Positions 1-7,969 of a stretch of DNA of 64,000 bases are shown in pieces. This DNA is from UBA6168 sp964423205. Its GTDB lineage: Bacteria; Bacteroidota; Bacteroidia; Chitinophagales; Saprospiraceae. The position numbers were made by a program, and so were the translations under genes. A model generated the notes under the pieces. That model did not search any database, was not told where the DNA came from, and saw only the letters and a program-made list of their open reading frames with translations. Each line of letters starts with the position of its first letter. Position 1 is the first letter of the stretch. The stretch spans positions 10,197 through 74,196 of the forward strand of contig CAYRDX010000015.1 of assembly GCA_964423205.1 (NCBI GenBank). Direction: 5' to 3'.

Positions 1-51
1 ACCCGAACCATTCAAATTCTAATTCATAACTTCTAATATCCGTTTTACAAT

Positions 52-441
52 ATGGAAATGATCAATGCCATAGGGAGAAGGAAGACATCGGTCGCCAGAA
101 TTTACCTCACCAAAGGTGCTGGTAGCATTCAGGTGAATGGCCGTGACTATAAGGAGTATTTCCCTCAAGTTCACATTCAGGCCAATATTACGGAGCCATT
201 CCGTACCGTCAGTCTGGAAAGCAATCTTTACAACTTGAACATCAATGTGGACGGGGGTGGCTTTAAGGGCCAATCAGAGGCAGTTCGCATGGGCATTGCC
301 CGCGCTTTAGTTAAGTTGAATGCTGACTTCCGCAAACCGCTTAAAGAAAAGAAATTGCTTACACGGGATGCCCGTCAGGTTGAACGTAAGAAATACGGTA
401 AACCCAAAGCAAGAAAGAGCTTCCAGTTCTCCAAACGTTAA
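52..441 (+). CDS. rpsI: Ribosomal protein S9
   Basis: Small-subunit ribosomal protein of 129 aa. It opens with the family hallmark NAIGRRKTSVARIYL and ends with the basic tail KPKARKSFQFSKR, which reaches the decoding centre in the ribosome. The length is normal. The ATG at 52 is used; a second ATG at 58 would remove only two residues. In Bacteroidota rplM normally lies directly upstream, which here would be outside the window. rpsB follows after 75 nt on the same strand, so the two are probably cotranscribed. Confidence 0.97.
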   Translation: MEMINAIGRRKTSVARIYLTKGAGSIQVNGRDYKEYFPQVHIQANITEPFRTVSLESNLYNLNINVDGGGFKGQSEAVRMGIARALVKLNADFRKPLKEKKLLTRDARQVERKKYGKPKARKSFQFSKR

Positions 442-457
442 TCAGGCTGTATGCTTT

Positions 458-485
458 TGGCAGCCGGATTTTCCACTTGCTGCCA
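458..485 (+). promoter_or_regulatory. Hairpin in rpsI-rpsB spacer, possible S2 leader
   Basis: TGGCAGC (458-464) pairs with GCTGCCA (479-485) around a 14-nt loop, 32 nt before the rpsB start. No T-tract follows, so it is not a classical terminator. S2 autoregulates through its leader in some bacteria. That role here is inference from position only. Confidence 0.3.
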
Positions 486-516
486 GTTGCTCAATGCCTA
501 ATGTAAAAATTAAACA

Positions 517-1245
517 ATGGCTAAACCTACATATAAAGAATTGCTCGATGCCGGCGTTCACTTCGGTCACATGCGCAAGAAGTGGAATCCCAAAATGGCT
601 CCTTATATTTTCATGGAGCGTAAAGGCATCCACATCATAGATCTCAATCGCACTCTGGATTGTATGGAGCGTGCAGCTAATGCGATGCGTGCCATTGCTA
701 AGTCAGGCCGTAAGATACTTTTCGTTGCTACGAAAAAGCAAGCCCGCGATATTGTCGCACAAGCTGCGCAGTCCGTTGGTATGCCCTACGTTACTGATCG
801 CTGGTTGGGTGGTATGATGACCAACTTCTCTACTATCAAGCGTTCTGTAAAGAAAATGCAGAACATTGAAAGAATGCTGACGGATGGTACCGCCTCCACG
901 ATGACCAAAAAGGAACGTTTGACTTTGGAGCGCGAACACCAGAAACTGGAAAATGTGTTGGGCGGTGTTGAAAACCTGACCAGATTACCTGCTGCTGTTT
1001 TCATTGTTGACATCAGCCACGAACACATCGCAGTTGCTGAAGCACAGCGTTTGGGTATCAGGACCTTCGCATTGGTAGATACCAACTCCGATCCTAACAC
1101 CATTGACTTCCCTATTCCGGCTAATGACGACGCTTCAAAATCAGTAGCAGTGATTACAGCGTACCTTACTGAGGCTATCCGCCAGGGATTAGAGGAGCGC
1201 AGCCAGGCTAAACCCGAGGAGAAGGAGCAATCGGTAGAAGGATAA
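517..1245 (+). CDS. rpsB: Ribosomal protein S2
   Basis: Small-subunit protein S2, 242 aa. Family motifs are clear: LLDAGVHFGH near residue 9, the helical LTLEREHQKLENVLGG region near residue 135, and FALVDTNSDPNTIDFPIPANDDA near residue 188. The tail after about residue 230 is short and acidic. It lies between rpsI and tsf in the order common in Bacteroidota. The start ATG at 517 is preceded by an A-rich stretch rather than a Shine-Dalgarno, which is usual for this phylum. Confidence 0.97.
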   Translation: MAKPTYKELLDAGVHFGHMRKKWNPKMAPYIFMERKGIHIIDLNRTLDCMERAANAMRAIAKSGRKILFVATKKQARDIVAQAAQSVGMPYVTDRWLGGMMTNFSTIKRSVKKMQNIERMLTDGTASTMTKKERLTLEREHQKLENVLGGVENLTRLPAAVFIVDISHEHIAVAEAQRLGIRTFALVDTNSDPNTIDFPIPANDDASKSVAVITAYLTEAIRQGLEERSQAKPEEKEQSVEG

Positions 1246-1259
1246 AAATTTTAGAATGC

Positions 1260-1303
1260 CGGTGAATCATTTTGAGTCGCTTGCTTTGACTTTTGTTTCA
1301 CCG
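1260..1303 (+). promoter_or_regulatory. Stem in rpsB-tsf spacer
   Basis: CGGTGAA pairs with TTCACCG to close a roughly 44-nt structure that contains a second short GTC/GAC pairing. It lies in the 97-nt spacer before tsf. It could be an attenuation or processing site. No function can be read from sequence alone. Confidence 0.2.
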
Positions 1304-1342
1304 AGTCTTCTCTTTACTAACCATAAATAAACAGTATAAGAT

Positions 1343-2173
1343 ATGATTACCTTATCAGCCGCAGATGTAAAGAAACTGCGGGATATGACAGGCGCTGGAA
1401 TGATGGATTGCAAAAACGCCCTCACTGAAGCAGAAGGTGATTTTGAAAAAGCAGTGGAAGTGTTGCGCAAAAAAGGACAAAAGCTTTCCGTTAAAAGAGC
1501 TGACCGTGAAGCCAAAGAAGGAGCCGTCATAGCTCTTATTAGTGATGACAAGAAAAAAGGTGTCGTCGTTAAACTTAATTGCGAAACTGATTTTGTGGCC
1601 AAGAATGATGATTTTGTAAATCTCACTAAAGCCTTTGCTGCAGCCGCTTTGAATCATTTTCCTGATACACTTGAGGGAGTACTCGCACTCAACTATGATG
1701 GTATCACCATTGGTGAGAAAATAGTAGAACAAATCGGTGTTATCGGTGAAAAGGTTGCTTTGTCAGGATATGAAAAACTGGAAGCCCCTCAGGTTGCTCC
1801 TTACATCCACATGGGAAATAGGGCTGCAGTTTTAGTCGGTCTTTCAAAGACTGACGAGAGCTACTTTGAAGCAGGTCGCAATGTGGCCATGCAGGTTGCA
1901 GCCATGCGCCCAGTTGCGGTGGACAAAAGAGATGTTTCTTCAGAAATGATTGAGAAAGAAATAGAAATTGGCAAAGAGCAAGCTCGTCAGGAAGGCAAAC
2001 CTGAAGCAATGCTTGAGAAAATTGCCATGGGTAAACTGAATAAATTTTATCAGGAAAGCACCCTTCTCAATCAGGTCTATGTCAGAGATGGAAAGAAGAC
2101 AGTTCGGGAATACATTCAGGAATTGGACAAAGATCTCACGGTGACTGCTTTCCGACACCTTGAATTAGGCTAA
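1343..2173 (+). CDS. tsf: Elongation factor Ts
   Basis: Nucleotide exchange factor for EF-Tu, 276 aa. The N-terminal UBA-like region carries the signature LRDMTGAGMMDCKNAL (residues 13-28). The core contains the conserved CETDFVAKNDDF motif (about residues 75-86), whose TDFV segment inserts into EF-Tu. The normal two-part dimerisation core follows. It is followed by a strong terminator at 2190-2223, so the rpsI-rpsB-tsf transcript probably ends there. Confidence 0.97.
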   Translation: MITLSAADVKKLRDMTGAGMMDCKNALTEAEGDFEKAVEVLRKKGQKLSVKRADREAKEGAVIALISDDKKKGVVVKLNCETDFVAKNDDFVNLTKAFAAAALNHFPDTLEGVLALNYDGITIGEKIVEQIGVIGEKVALSGYEKLEAPQVAPYIHMGNRAAVLVGLSKTDESYFEAGRNVAMQVAAMRPVAVDKRDVSSEMIEKEIEIGKEQARQEGKPEAMLEKIAMGKLNKFYQESTLLNQVYVRDGKKTVREYIQELDKDLTVTAFRHLELG

Positions 2174-2189
2174 GATTACCGAATAGGGA

Positions 2190-2223
2190 AAGGCGAATTA
2201 AGTGATTAATTCGCCTTTTTTTA
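2190..2223 (+). terminator. Rho-independent terminator after tsf
   Basis: Stem AAGGCGAATTAA / TTAATTCGCCTT with a GTGA tetraloop, followed by a run of T residues. It starts 16 nt after the tsf stop codon. It separates the ribosomal genes from pyrH. Confidence 0.9.
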
Positions 2224-2316
2224 TGCCCATAATTTCCGAGCTACTTATTAGTTTTCGGCCTCAAACGGATAGCAACACATAACCACGTCGGGTTGACCGA
2301 CTTAATCCCTCCAGAA

Positions 2317-3030
2317 ATGGCCCTTAAATACAAGAGAGTTTTGCTCAAACTAAGCGGAGAATCTTTGATGGGTTCGAAGGGTTTCGGTATTGAGCCAGGT
2401 ATGTTGAATCATTATGCAGAGCAGATCAAAATACTGGTCGAGAACAAAGTTGAGGTGGCTGTAGTTATTGGCGGGGGTAATATTTTTCGGGGTTTGAGTG
2501 CATCAGATTCAGGAATTGAAAGAGTGCAAGGCGACTACATGGGTATGTTAGCAACGGTTATCAATGGCATGGCGCTCCAAAGTGCTATGGAAGGCATCGG
2601 ATTATATACCCGCCTCATTTCAGCCATCGATATGCAACAAATAGCTGAACCTTATATCCGCCGGAGAGCCATCAGGCACCTTGAGAAGGGGCGTGTAGTT
2701 ATTTTTTCTGCAGGTACTGGCAACCCCTATTTTACTACAGATTCTGCTGCGGCCCTTCGTGCCAATGAAATAAATGCTGATGTAATTCTTAAAGGAACCA
2801 GAGTTGATGGTATTTACACAGCAGATCCGGAGAAAGATTCCACTGCCCAAAAGATTGACCAAATCACTTTCGCAAGTGTTATCAGTAAAGGTTTGAAGGT
2901 CATGGATATGACCGCTTTTACCCTTTGCAAGGAAAACAATCTGCCAATCATTGTTTTCAATATCAATGAACCAACCAACCTTCTGAAAATTGTCAGAGGA
3001 GAGAAAGTGGGAACTCTGGTAGAGGGTTAA
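2317..3030 (+). CDS. pyrH: UMP kinase
   Basis: Converts UMP to UDP with ATP in pyrimidine nucleotide synthesis. It belongs to the amino-acid kinase fold; 237 aa from the ATG at 2317. That start gives the normal N-terminus MALKYKRVLLKLSGESLMG; an in-frame TTG at 2293 would add eight unusual residues. The P-loop-like KLSGES, the VVIGGGNIFRG phosphate-binding loop, the TGNPYFTTDSAAALRA acceptor segment and the GTRVDGIYTADPEKD segment are all present. frr, the usual next gene, is replaced by a convergent comF. Confidence 0.95.
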   Translation: MALKYKRVLLKLSGESLMGSKGFGIEPGMLNHYAEQIKILVENKVEVAVVIGGGNIFRGLSASDSGIERVQGDYMGMLATVINGMALQSAMEGIGLYTRLISAIDMQQIAEPYIRRRAIRHLEKGRVVIFSAGTGNPYFTTDSAAALRANEINADVILKGTRVDGIYTADPEKDSTAQKIDQITFASVISKGLKVMDMTAFTLCKENNLPIIVFNINEPTNLLKIVRGEKVGTLVEG

Positions 3031-3042
3031 GAATTTTCGTAG

Positions 3043-3744
3043 TTAATGTGAAGCAAAAGCGATAGTTGCCATGCTAACTTTGGTTTTTGGAACCGAAAGC
3101 AAAGCATTGGCACAGGCCTCTAATGTTGAGCCGGTAGTCAACACGTCATCCACAAGCAAGATATGCTTATCTTTTAGGGCCGCTGATTTATTAACTTCAA
3201 ACACTCCACCTACATTTTCAATACGGTCCAATCTGTTCTTATTGGTCTGCGAATCGGTATAAACGGTTCGTTTTAGTGCGTCCTTTAGATAGGGGACTCG
3301 CATTCCCTCTGACAGACCTCTTGCGAATAACTCACTTTGGTTGTAACCCCTTAAGTATTCTTTTTGAGGATGAAGTGGTACAGGAACGATTAAATCTATA
3401 GACAAATAATGAGGAGACATACGAAGAGATCGGCCGTACCTCCTTCCTAAAATCTCGCCTATCTCACGTTTTCCATTATACTTCAGGTTGTGCAGCATAT
3501 TCTGTACTCTGCTCCCTTTCGAAAATAGAAACATGGAAGCACCTGTCGAAAGCGGTACCCTTCCCCAGAAGCGTTCAGTAAATGGATTTTCTTTTTTAAG
3601 GTGAAAGCTTGTAACAGGCAGTGTTGCGTTACATGAAGTGCAAATATCTTCTCCTGTTGGTGGAAGGTTTTCTCCGCAAGCCGGACACAACCGGGGGAAG
3701 AATAACACCAACAGATCCTCCAGAGGTTGAATTAATTTTCTCAT
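3043..3744 (-). CDS. comF: ComF family phosphoribosyltransferase-like protein
   Basis: ComF-type protein of 233 aa; homologues act in DNA uptake and natural competence. A zinc-ribbon start (C20, C23, C35, C38) is followed by a phosphoribosyltransferase fold with the PRPP loop LLVDDVLTTGSTLEAC near the C-terminus. The ATG at 3744 gives MRKLIQPLEDLL. A longer reading from 3894 adds 50 residues unlike the family and is rejected. The gene converges on pyrH, with the stop codons only 12 nt apart. Confidence 0.88.
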   Translation of the reverse strand: MRKLIQPLEDLLVLFFPRLCPACGENLPPTGEDICTSCNATLPVTSFHLKKENPFTERFWGRVPLSTGASMFLFSKGSRVQNMLHNLKYNGKREIGEILGRRYGRSLRMSPHYLSIDLIVPVPLHPQKEYLRGYNQSELFARGLSEGMRVPYLKDALKRTVYTDSQTNKNRLDRIENVGGVFEVNKSAALKDKHILLVDDVLTTGSTLEACANALLSVPKTKVSMATIAFASH

Positions 3745-3870
3745 AGTTATTGCCTTTATCCCAAGTAGCCAGTAAATATATTGAACGGCTGTGCAAAAAC
3801 TAAATTTTCGCAGGCTTTTTCTACAATTTATAAAACAGCGATTGCAATGATAATAGGGGAGAGGTTGGAG

Positions 3871-3908
3871 AAATAAAAAACGTCTGCCCTGCAAAGCAAG
3901 ACAGACGC
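3871..3908 (-). terminator. Terminator downstream of the HtrA gene
   Basis: On the minus strand a stem of GCGTCTGTCTTGC and GCAGGGCAGACG with a TTT loop is followed by TTTTTTATTT. It lies about 130 nt after the stop of the protease gene at 4035 and before comF begins at 3744, so it probably separates the two transcripts. Confidence 0.75.
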
Positions 3909-4034
3909 ATCAAAACAAAACGAAAAACCAACTTTAAACAAGTCTTTTTATGCCTTAATAACCGTCCACATTTTGAAAATGTTGCTTTTTGCTTGTTAAT
4001 AAATTCTTAAAGGCAAAATTTATATACATGAGTA

Positions 4035-5192
4035 TCAGGTGCCAGCTTTCAGCTTGACATTTATGGTGCGAAGAGATCCTTTTCTATTGACTACCAAAGA
4101 AATAGTCTGTCCGACTTTACTACCTCCAACAATTTCCAGCAAGTCAGGAACTGTTTTAACAGGTTTGCCGTTGGCCTCAACAATGACGTCATTAGGTAGC
4201 AGGCCGGCATATTGTGCGGCACCCCCGTCCACTAAACTCTCCACGACTACTCCCTGAGTAATTTTCAATCCTAGTTCTTTCGCAGATTCCGTATCGAGAT
4301 TGAGAATATTGATACCCAGGAATCCACGGTTATAACTTCCGTTTTCAATCAAATCATCAACGATTTTTTTCACCAGGTTAATGGGTATCGCAAATGAGTA
4401 CCCTTCGAAAACACCCGACTTGGTAGCAATGGCGGTATTGATGCCCAGCAATCTTCCGTTTACATCAACTAAAGCGCCACCACTGTTCCCGGGATTTACA
4501 GCCGCATCGGTTTGAATGAACGACTCAATTGGTGCTTTACCGCGAATTACATTGATATCACGTCCTTTTGCACTGATGATGCCTGCGGTAACGGTTGATG
4601 TCAAATTCATCGGATTGCCTACTGCCAATACCCACTGCCCTGTACGGGCATCGTCGGAGTTGGCTAAGGCAAGTGTGGTCAGGTTCTTTGCATCAATTTT
4701 CAATACAGCAATGTCCCCGTCTTCGTATTTACCAACCAGTTTGGCCTTATATTTATTATTGTCGTAGGTGGTTACCTCGATTTCATCAGCAAAATCAATC
4801 ACGTGATTGTTGGTAATGATATAACCATCGGAGCTGTATATTACTCCGGAACCTGTACCCTCCATCGGCATATTATAGTTGAAAAATGGGCTGTCTCCAC
4901 CAAAGAACCTATGCCAGGGATCGTCTGGCATTCTCCGGTTGGTGCTGGACTGCTTTCGCTCAGCCTTGGAGGATATATGAACAACGGCCTTTGTGGCTAT
5001 TTCCGCCACTTCGGTGAAATCTGTGGGGGCATAATTAGAATAAGTGGGAAGTGGACTGACGTTGTTCACCAATTTACCACCCTGCTCTTTTGGAAGAACA
5101 TTCACCTTTTTATCAGCCAATAAATTAGTGCCTGCAATTGTGATTAGTCCACCAACAATTCCTGCAAAGATTAATTGAAAAGCCTGTTTCAT
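4035..5192 (-). CDS. HtrA/DegP-family periplasmic serine protease
   Basis: Trypsin-like envelope protease and chaperone, 385 aa. It has an N-terminal signal or membrane anchor (residues 4-25), then a protease domain with the triad H130 (ITNNHVID), D160 (DGDIAVLKID) and S237 (NPGNSGGAL). A single PDZ domain follows (about residues 290-380, GFLGINILNL to the end). One PDZ rather than two makes it closer to DegS/HhoA layouts than to E. coli DegP, although Bacteroidota DegQ-like proteins are often like this. It is divergent from the DUF4837 gene over a 353-nt spacer. Confidence 0.93.
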   Translation of the reverse strand: MKQAFQLIFAGIVGGLITIAGTNLLADKKVNVLPKEQGGKLVNNVSPLPTYSNYAPTDFTEVAEIATKAVVHISSKAERKQSSTNRRMPDDPWHRFFGGDSPFFNYNMPMEGTGSGVIYSSDGYIITNNHVIDFADEIEVTTYDNNKYKAKLVGKYEDGDIAVLKIDAKNLTTLALANSDDARTGQWVLAVGNPMNLTSTVTAGIISAKGRDINVIRGKAPIESFIQTDAAVNPGNSGGALVDVNGRLLGINTAIATKSGVFEGYSFAIPINLVKKIVDDLIENGSYNRGFLGINILNLDTESAKELGLKITQGVVVESLVDGGAAQYAGLLPNDVIVEANGKPVKTVPDLLEIVGGSKVGQTISLVVNRKGSLRTINVKLKAGT

Positions 5193-5545
5193 AATTTCTG
5201 TTTTGATTAGTTATCGAACATTAGGTTGTTGTATGACAGAATCTAAAACGTCTTTCAATGTTAACGGTTATTGGGAATATTCGCTTTAACTTGTCATTAA
5301 CGCAAGCCTTTTTCCACTATTTCCTCTGAAATCTCTCAATAAATCCGGAGTATTGCCTGTTTGAAGTAGAAATAAATCATCAAAACATTGCCAAACCGCG
5401 AATAAGGGAAAATGCATACTCATTTAACCACCAAAACAAATTTCGCTGGCATCTGTACCTTTGCCAAGTAATTTACATGTATTGTTACCCTTAATTGTCA
5501 TTTGAGGCGCTACGTATTTGTCCAAAAATAATTTATTCTGACTTA
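5193..5545. other. Divergent intergenic region, HtrA / DUF4837
   Basis: This 353-nt AT-rich spacer lies between two divergent genes and shows no supported coding region. It must contain both promoters. The only clear element is the -7-like box at 5456-5463. Confidence 0.6.
5456..5463 (+). promoter_or_regulatory. Bacteroidota -7 box candidate (TACCTTTG)
   Basis: It matches the TAnnTTTG consensus of the Bacteroidota primary sigma factor exactly. It lies 82 nt before the DUF4837 start. No convincing TTTG -33 box is seen at the expected distance. Confidence 0.4.
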
Positions 5546-6619
5546 ATGAAACTTCTTTATTTCTTTTTACCGATCGCTATTCTGGGTTATGGTTGTACTT
5601 CTGATAATACTCAACAACCTCAACTCAACGTTGCCGCTAAATATGCCCATGGAGATGTGAATGAGATATTGGTCATTTCTGATGCTGCGCTTTGGGAAGG
5701 CGCCATCGGCGATACTTTCTTCTACTATTATAGCGCACCTTATTTGATGCTGCCACAACCGGAGTCTATTTTTGATGTAATACACATGACTCCTGATGAA
5801 TTAGCCCGACAGCCTGTGCGGAAGGAATTTCGGACGATTGTGTTTCTCGCCAACATGGCGGATACCAATTCCACTACTACCAACCTCATCAGAACTGATG
5901 TTGGCAATGATAAACTATCAGAATCTCTATCTGAAAAACAGTCTGGTACCATTACAGGAAAAGACAAGTGGGCAAGGGGGCAAACACTTATTTATGTTTT
6001 TGGATGGGGCGAGGACAAATTAAAGTCTCACATAGCCAAAAGCTTCACTGCTATTGCAAAGAAAATAAATGAGAGCGACAGACCATCCATTGAGGCCAAT
6101 GTTTATCAAGCTGGAGAAAATGCAGAGCTTATAGCTGAGGTGAAAAGCCGTTATGGCATTTATTTAAAAGTGCCAGGGGATTTTAAAAAGGCAAAGCTAT
6201 CTACCAGTAACACTTTATGGTTGAGACGAGACAGTCGCGAAATCAATGCAAACTTGATGATTCATGTCCGACCGTATCTGAATAAATCTCAGCTTACTAA
6301 GGAAGGCGCCAAAGCCATACGAGATGAAGTGAGTACTATTGTCAACACTCATCAGCCCAATACTTACATGAGGGTCAATGATGTTGATCTGCCCATGTTT
6401 GCCGAAACATTGACAATCAACAACTTGTTTGCCATTCAAAGCAAGGGAATCTGGGAAATGGCCAACGACTTTATGGGCGGTCCATACATCAGCAATCTGA
6501 TGCTGAGTCCAGACAAGAAAAACCTTGTTCTGGTAGATGGTTTTATTTATGCTCCCGGAAAGGATAAAAGGAATTTCATGCAGGAAATAGAGCTTATTCT
6601 TGCATCAGCCAGATTCTGA
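5546..6619 (+). CDS. DUF4837 family lipoprotein
   Basis: Predicted outer-envelope lipoprotein of 357 aa, in a family largely restricted to Bacteroidota and of unknown function. The ATG at 5546 gives a lipoprotein signal, MKLLYFFLPIAILGYGC, with C17 as the lipidated residue. An upstream in-frame start at 5495 would bury that signal. Family landmarks include the early NEILVISDAALWEGAIGDT block and LMLPQPESIFDV. It converges on the helical repeat gene, and the two share a terminator at 6622-6653. Confidence 0.8.
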   Translation: MKLLYFFLPIAILGYGCTSDNTQQPQLNVAAKYAHGDVNEILVISDAALWEGAIGDTFFYYYSAPYLMLPQPESIFDVIHMTPDELARQPVRKEFRTIVFLANMADTNSTTTNLIRTDVGNDKLSESLSEKQSGTITGKDKWARGQTLIYVFGWGEDKLKSHIAKSFTAIAKKINESDRPSIEANVYQAGENAELIAEVKSRYGIYLKVPGDFKKAKLSTSNTLWLRRDSREINANLMIHVRPYLNKSQLTKEGAKAIRDEVSTIVNTHQPNTYMRVNDVDLPMFAETLTINNLFAIQSKGIWEMANDFMGGPYISNLMLSPDKKNLVLVDGFIYAPGKDKRNFMQEIELILASARF

Positions 6620-6621
6620 TA

Positions 6622-6653
6622 AAAAAAAGAAGCCTGATTCAGGCATCTTTTTT
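6622..6653. terminator. Bidirectional terminator overlapping a stop codon
   Basis: GCCTG-ATT-CAGGC is flanked by A8 on one side and T6 on the other, so it works for both converging genes. The minus-strand gene ends inside it: its TGA stop (6641-6639) lies in the loop and adjacent stem. Confidence 0.85.
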
Positions 6654-7193
6654 AGTTTCGTCTGTCGGGGTTTCAGGTTCATTAACTTTTGTTTCTCCAG
6701 CATCGGCCACCTGGGATTCGTCTTTTCCCGAAAGTGAATCTTTAAGCTCTTTAATTTTTTCTGAAGCGGACGCCCATTCTTCTTTGGCTGCGGCAGATAT
6801 TTTTTCCCCAGTGTCAGAAAGTGTCTTTTTGGCTTTGGCGATAATCTCAGATGGTTCGCCTACATGCTCAGTGAATTCCTCCTTAATTTCTTCCGCTACC
6901 TCAGACAGTTTTTCTTTAGCATCTGAGACGAGTTTGCCGGCATCTTCTTTAATTTCAGCAATAGTTCTCTTGGCCTTTTCTTTCAATTCGGATGGTTCGC
7001 CCACATGTTCCTTAAATTCTTCCCTAACGGATTGTTTGGCTTTTTCAAACTTGACTTTTCCCTCCTCCACTAATTTCCCCGCATCTTCAGAAATCTCATC
7101 TACTACTTCTTTTATTTCTCCGGAGGCATTTTCAAAAGTACCCTCAACTGTCTTTTTTGTCTTGCTGAATAAGTTTCTCAAGAAATTTTTCAT
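6639..7193 (-). CDS. Amphipathic helical repeat protein (YtxH/apolipoprotein/LEA-like)
   Basis: Hypothetical protein of 184 aa, rich in K, E and A, with almost no aromatic residues. Residues 1-12 are a short basic-hydrophobic start and the rest should be long amphipathic helix. A 47-residue unit occurs twice: EDAGKLV at 36-42 and 83-89, and HVGEPSE at 63-69 and 110-116. The C-terminal 30 residues are acidic and disordered. The composition resembles stress-related LEA or YtxH-like proteins. This is a compositional likeness, not an assigned family. Confidence 0.6.
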   Translation of the reverse strand: MKNFLRNLFSKTKKTVEGTFENASGEIKEVVDEISEDAGKLVEEGKVKFEKAKQSVREEFKEHVGEPSELKEKAKRTIAEIKEDAGKLVSDAKEKLSEVAEEIKEEFTEHVGEPSEIIAKAKKTLSDTGEKISAAAKEEWASASEKIKELKDSLSGKDESQVADAGETKVNEPETPTDETKKDA

Positions 7194-7424
7194 GGCTGTT
7201 ATTTATGAAATGATTAATGGATAAAATGGCTGATAAACTTACAATAAACTTGCTACTTTATTAGGGATGCAGTAATCTGGTACCACAAATTTTTAATAGC
7301 TTTTGAATGTAAAATGTTTAACTGCCTGGTTGGGAATGCCCTTTAGACACAGCAGGAATTGAATAGTCACACGGCAAGATTTTATGGAATTGGCTTTATG
7401 GAAAAAAAAAATTTCTGAAATCAG

Positions 7425-7865
7425 TCAATTCACTTTTTCTACCTCAGTTAGAGAATACATTAACCGGTTTATATCAGTTGAATTCAGACTGAGTACACCT
7501 TTAATGGTTATAGGCTCTGCGGTGAAAGGTACAGGTGATTTTGCCCTAACCTCCATGACGGTTTCTGGCCCGGCGCCGCCACAGAAAAAGCACATGTTGT
7601 AAGGATACGCTGAGAAAATAAACTCTTTGTGGCTCTTGTACCCCTCTACTGGGATGATATAACCACGTATAGTTACTGTCTTACCTTCCAGTTTTTGAAC
7701 ATCCTGGCTAAAGACTGGAACATCCACTTTGAATCCCAGCATTTCATCAAACTCCTTTTTGTAAGTAATCTTGGAAAGTGTCTTCCACATATTATCCTGT
7801 GCTTTGACATCATTAGCCAATGAGAAAGCGAGCACTGTTACTAAGGTCAATGAGAGATTCTTCAT
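7425..7865 (-). CDS. Small exported protein with CxxC motif (DUF3299-like)
   Basis: Predicted periplasmic protein of 146 aa. A signal peptide (residues 1-22, ending VKA) is followed by an OB-like beta-rich domain: KTVTIRGYIIPVEGY, then a C92-F-F-C95 motif within CFFCGGAGPET, then TIKGVLSLNSTDINRLMYSL. The layout resembles DUF3299-type proteins found near metal-transport genes. The CxxC pair suggests metal binding or redox chemistry, which is inference. It stands alone on the minus strand with about 230 nt before the helical-repeat gene. Confidence 0.6.
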   Translation of the reverse strand: MKNLSLTLVTVLAFSLANDVKAQDNMWKTLSKITYKKEFDEMLGFKVDVPVFSQDVQKLEGKTVTIRGYIIPVEGYKSHKEFIFSAYPYNMCFFCGGAGPETVMEVRAKSPVPFTAEPITIKGVLSLNSTDINRLMYSLTEVEKVN

Positions 7866-7969
7866 TAAAAGTCAGATTTCAAAATGAAGTGGCAAAGTTA
7901 ATCAGGCCTTGGTATGCATGTTCTAAAGGCTTTGTTAAAATTCCAGCCCTGCAGTAAAGTTTTACCTGA

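Noticed and set aside
3745..3894. N-terminal extension of ComF
   Set aside because: The extra 50 residues lack family similarity and the ATG at 3744 gives the normal start before the zinc ribbon.
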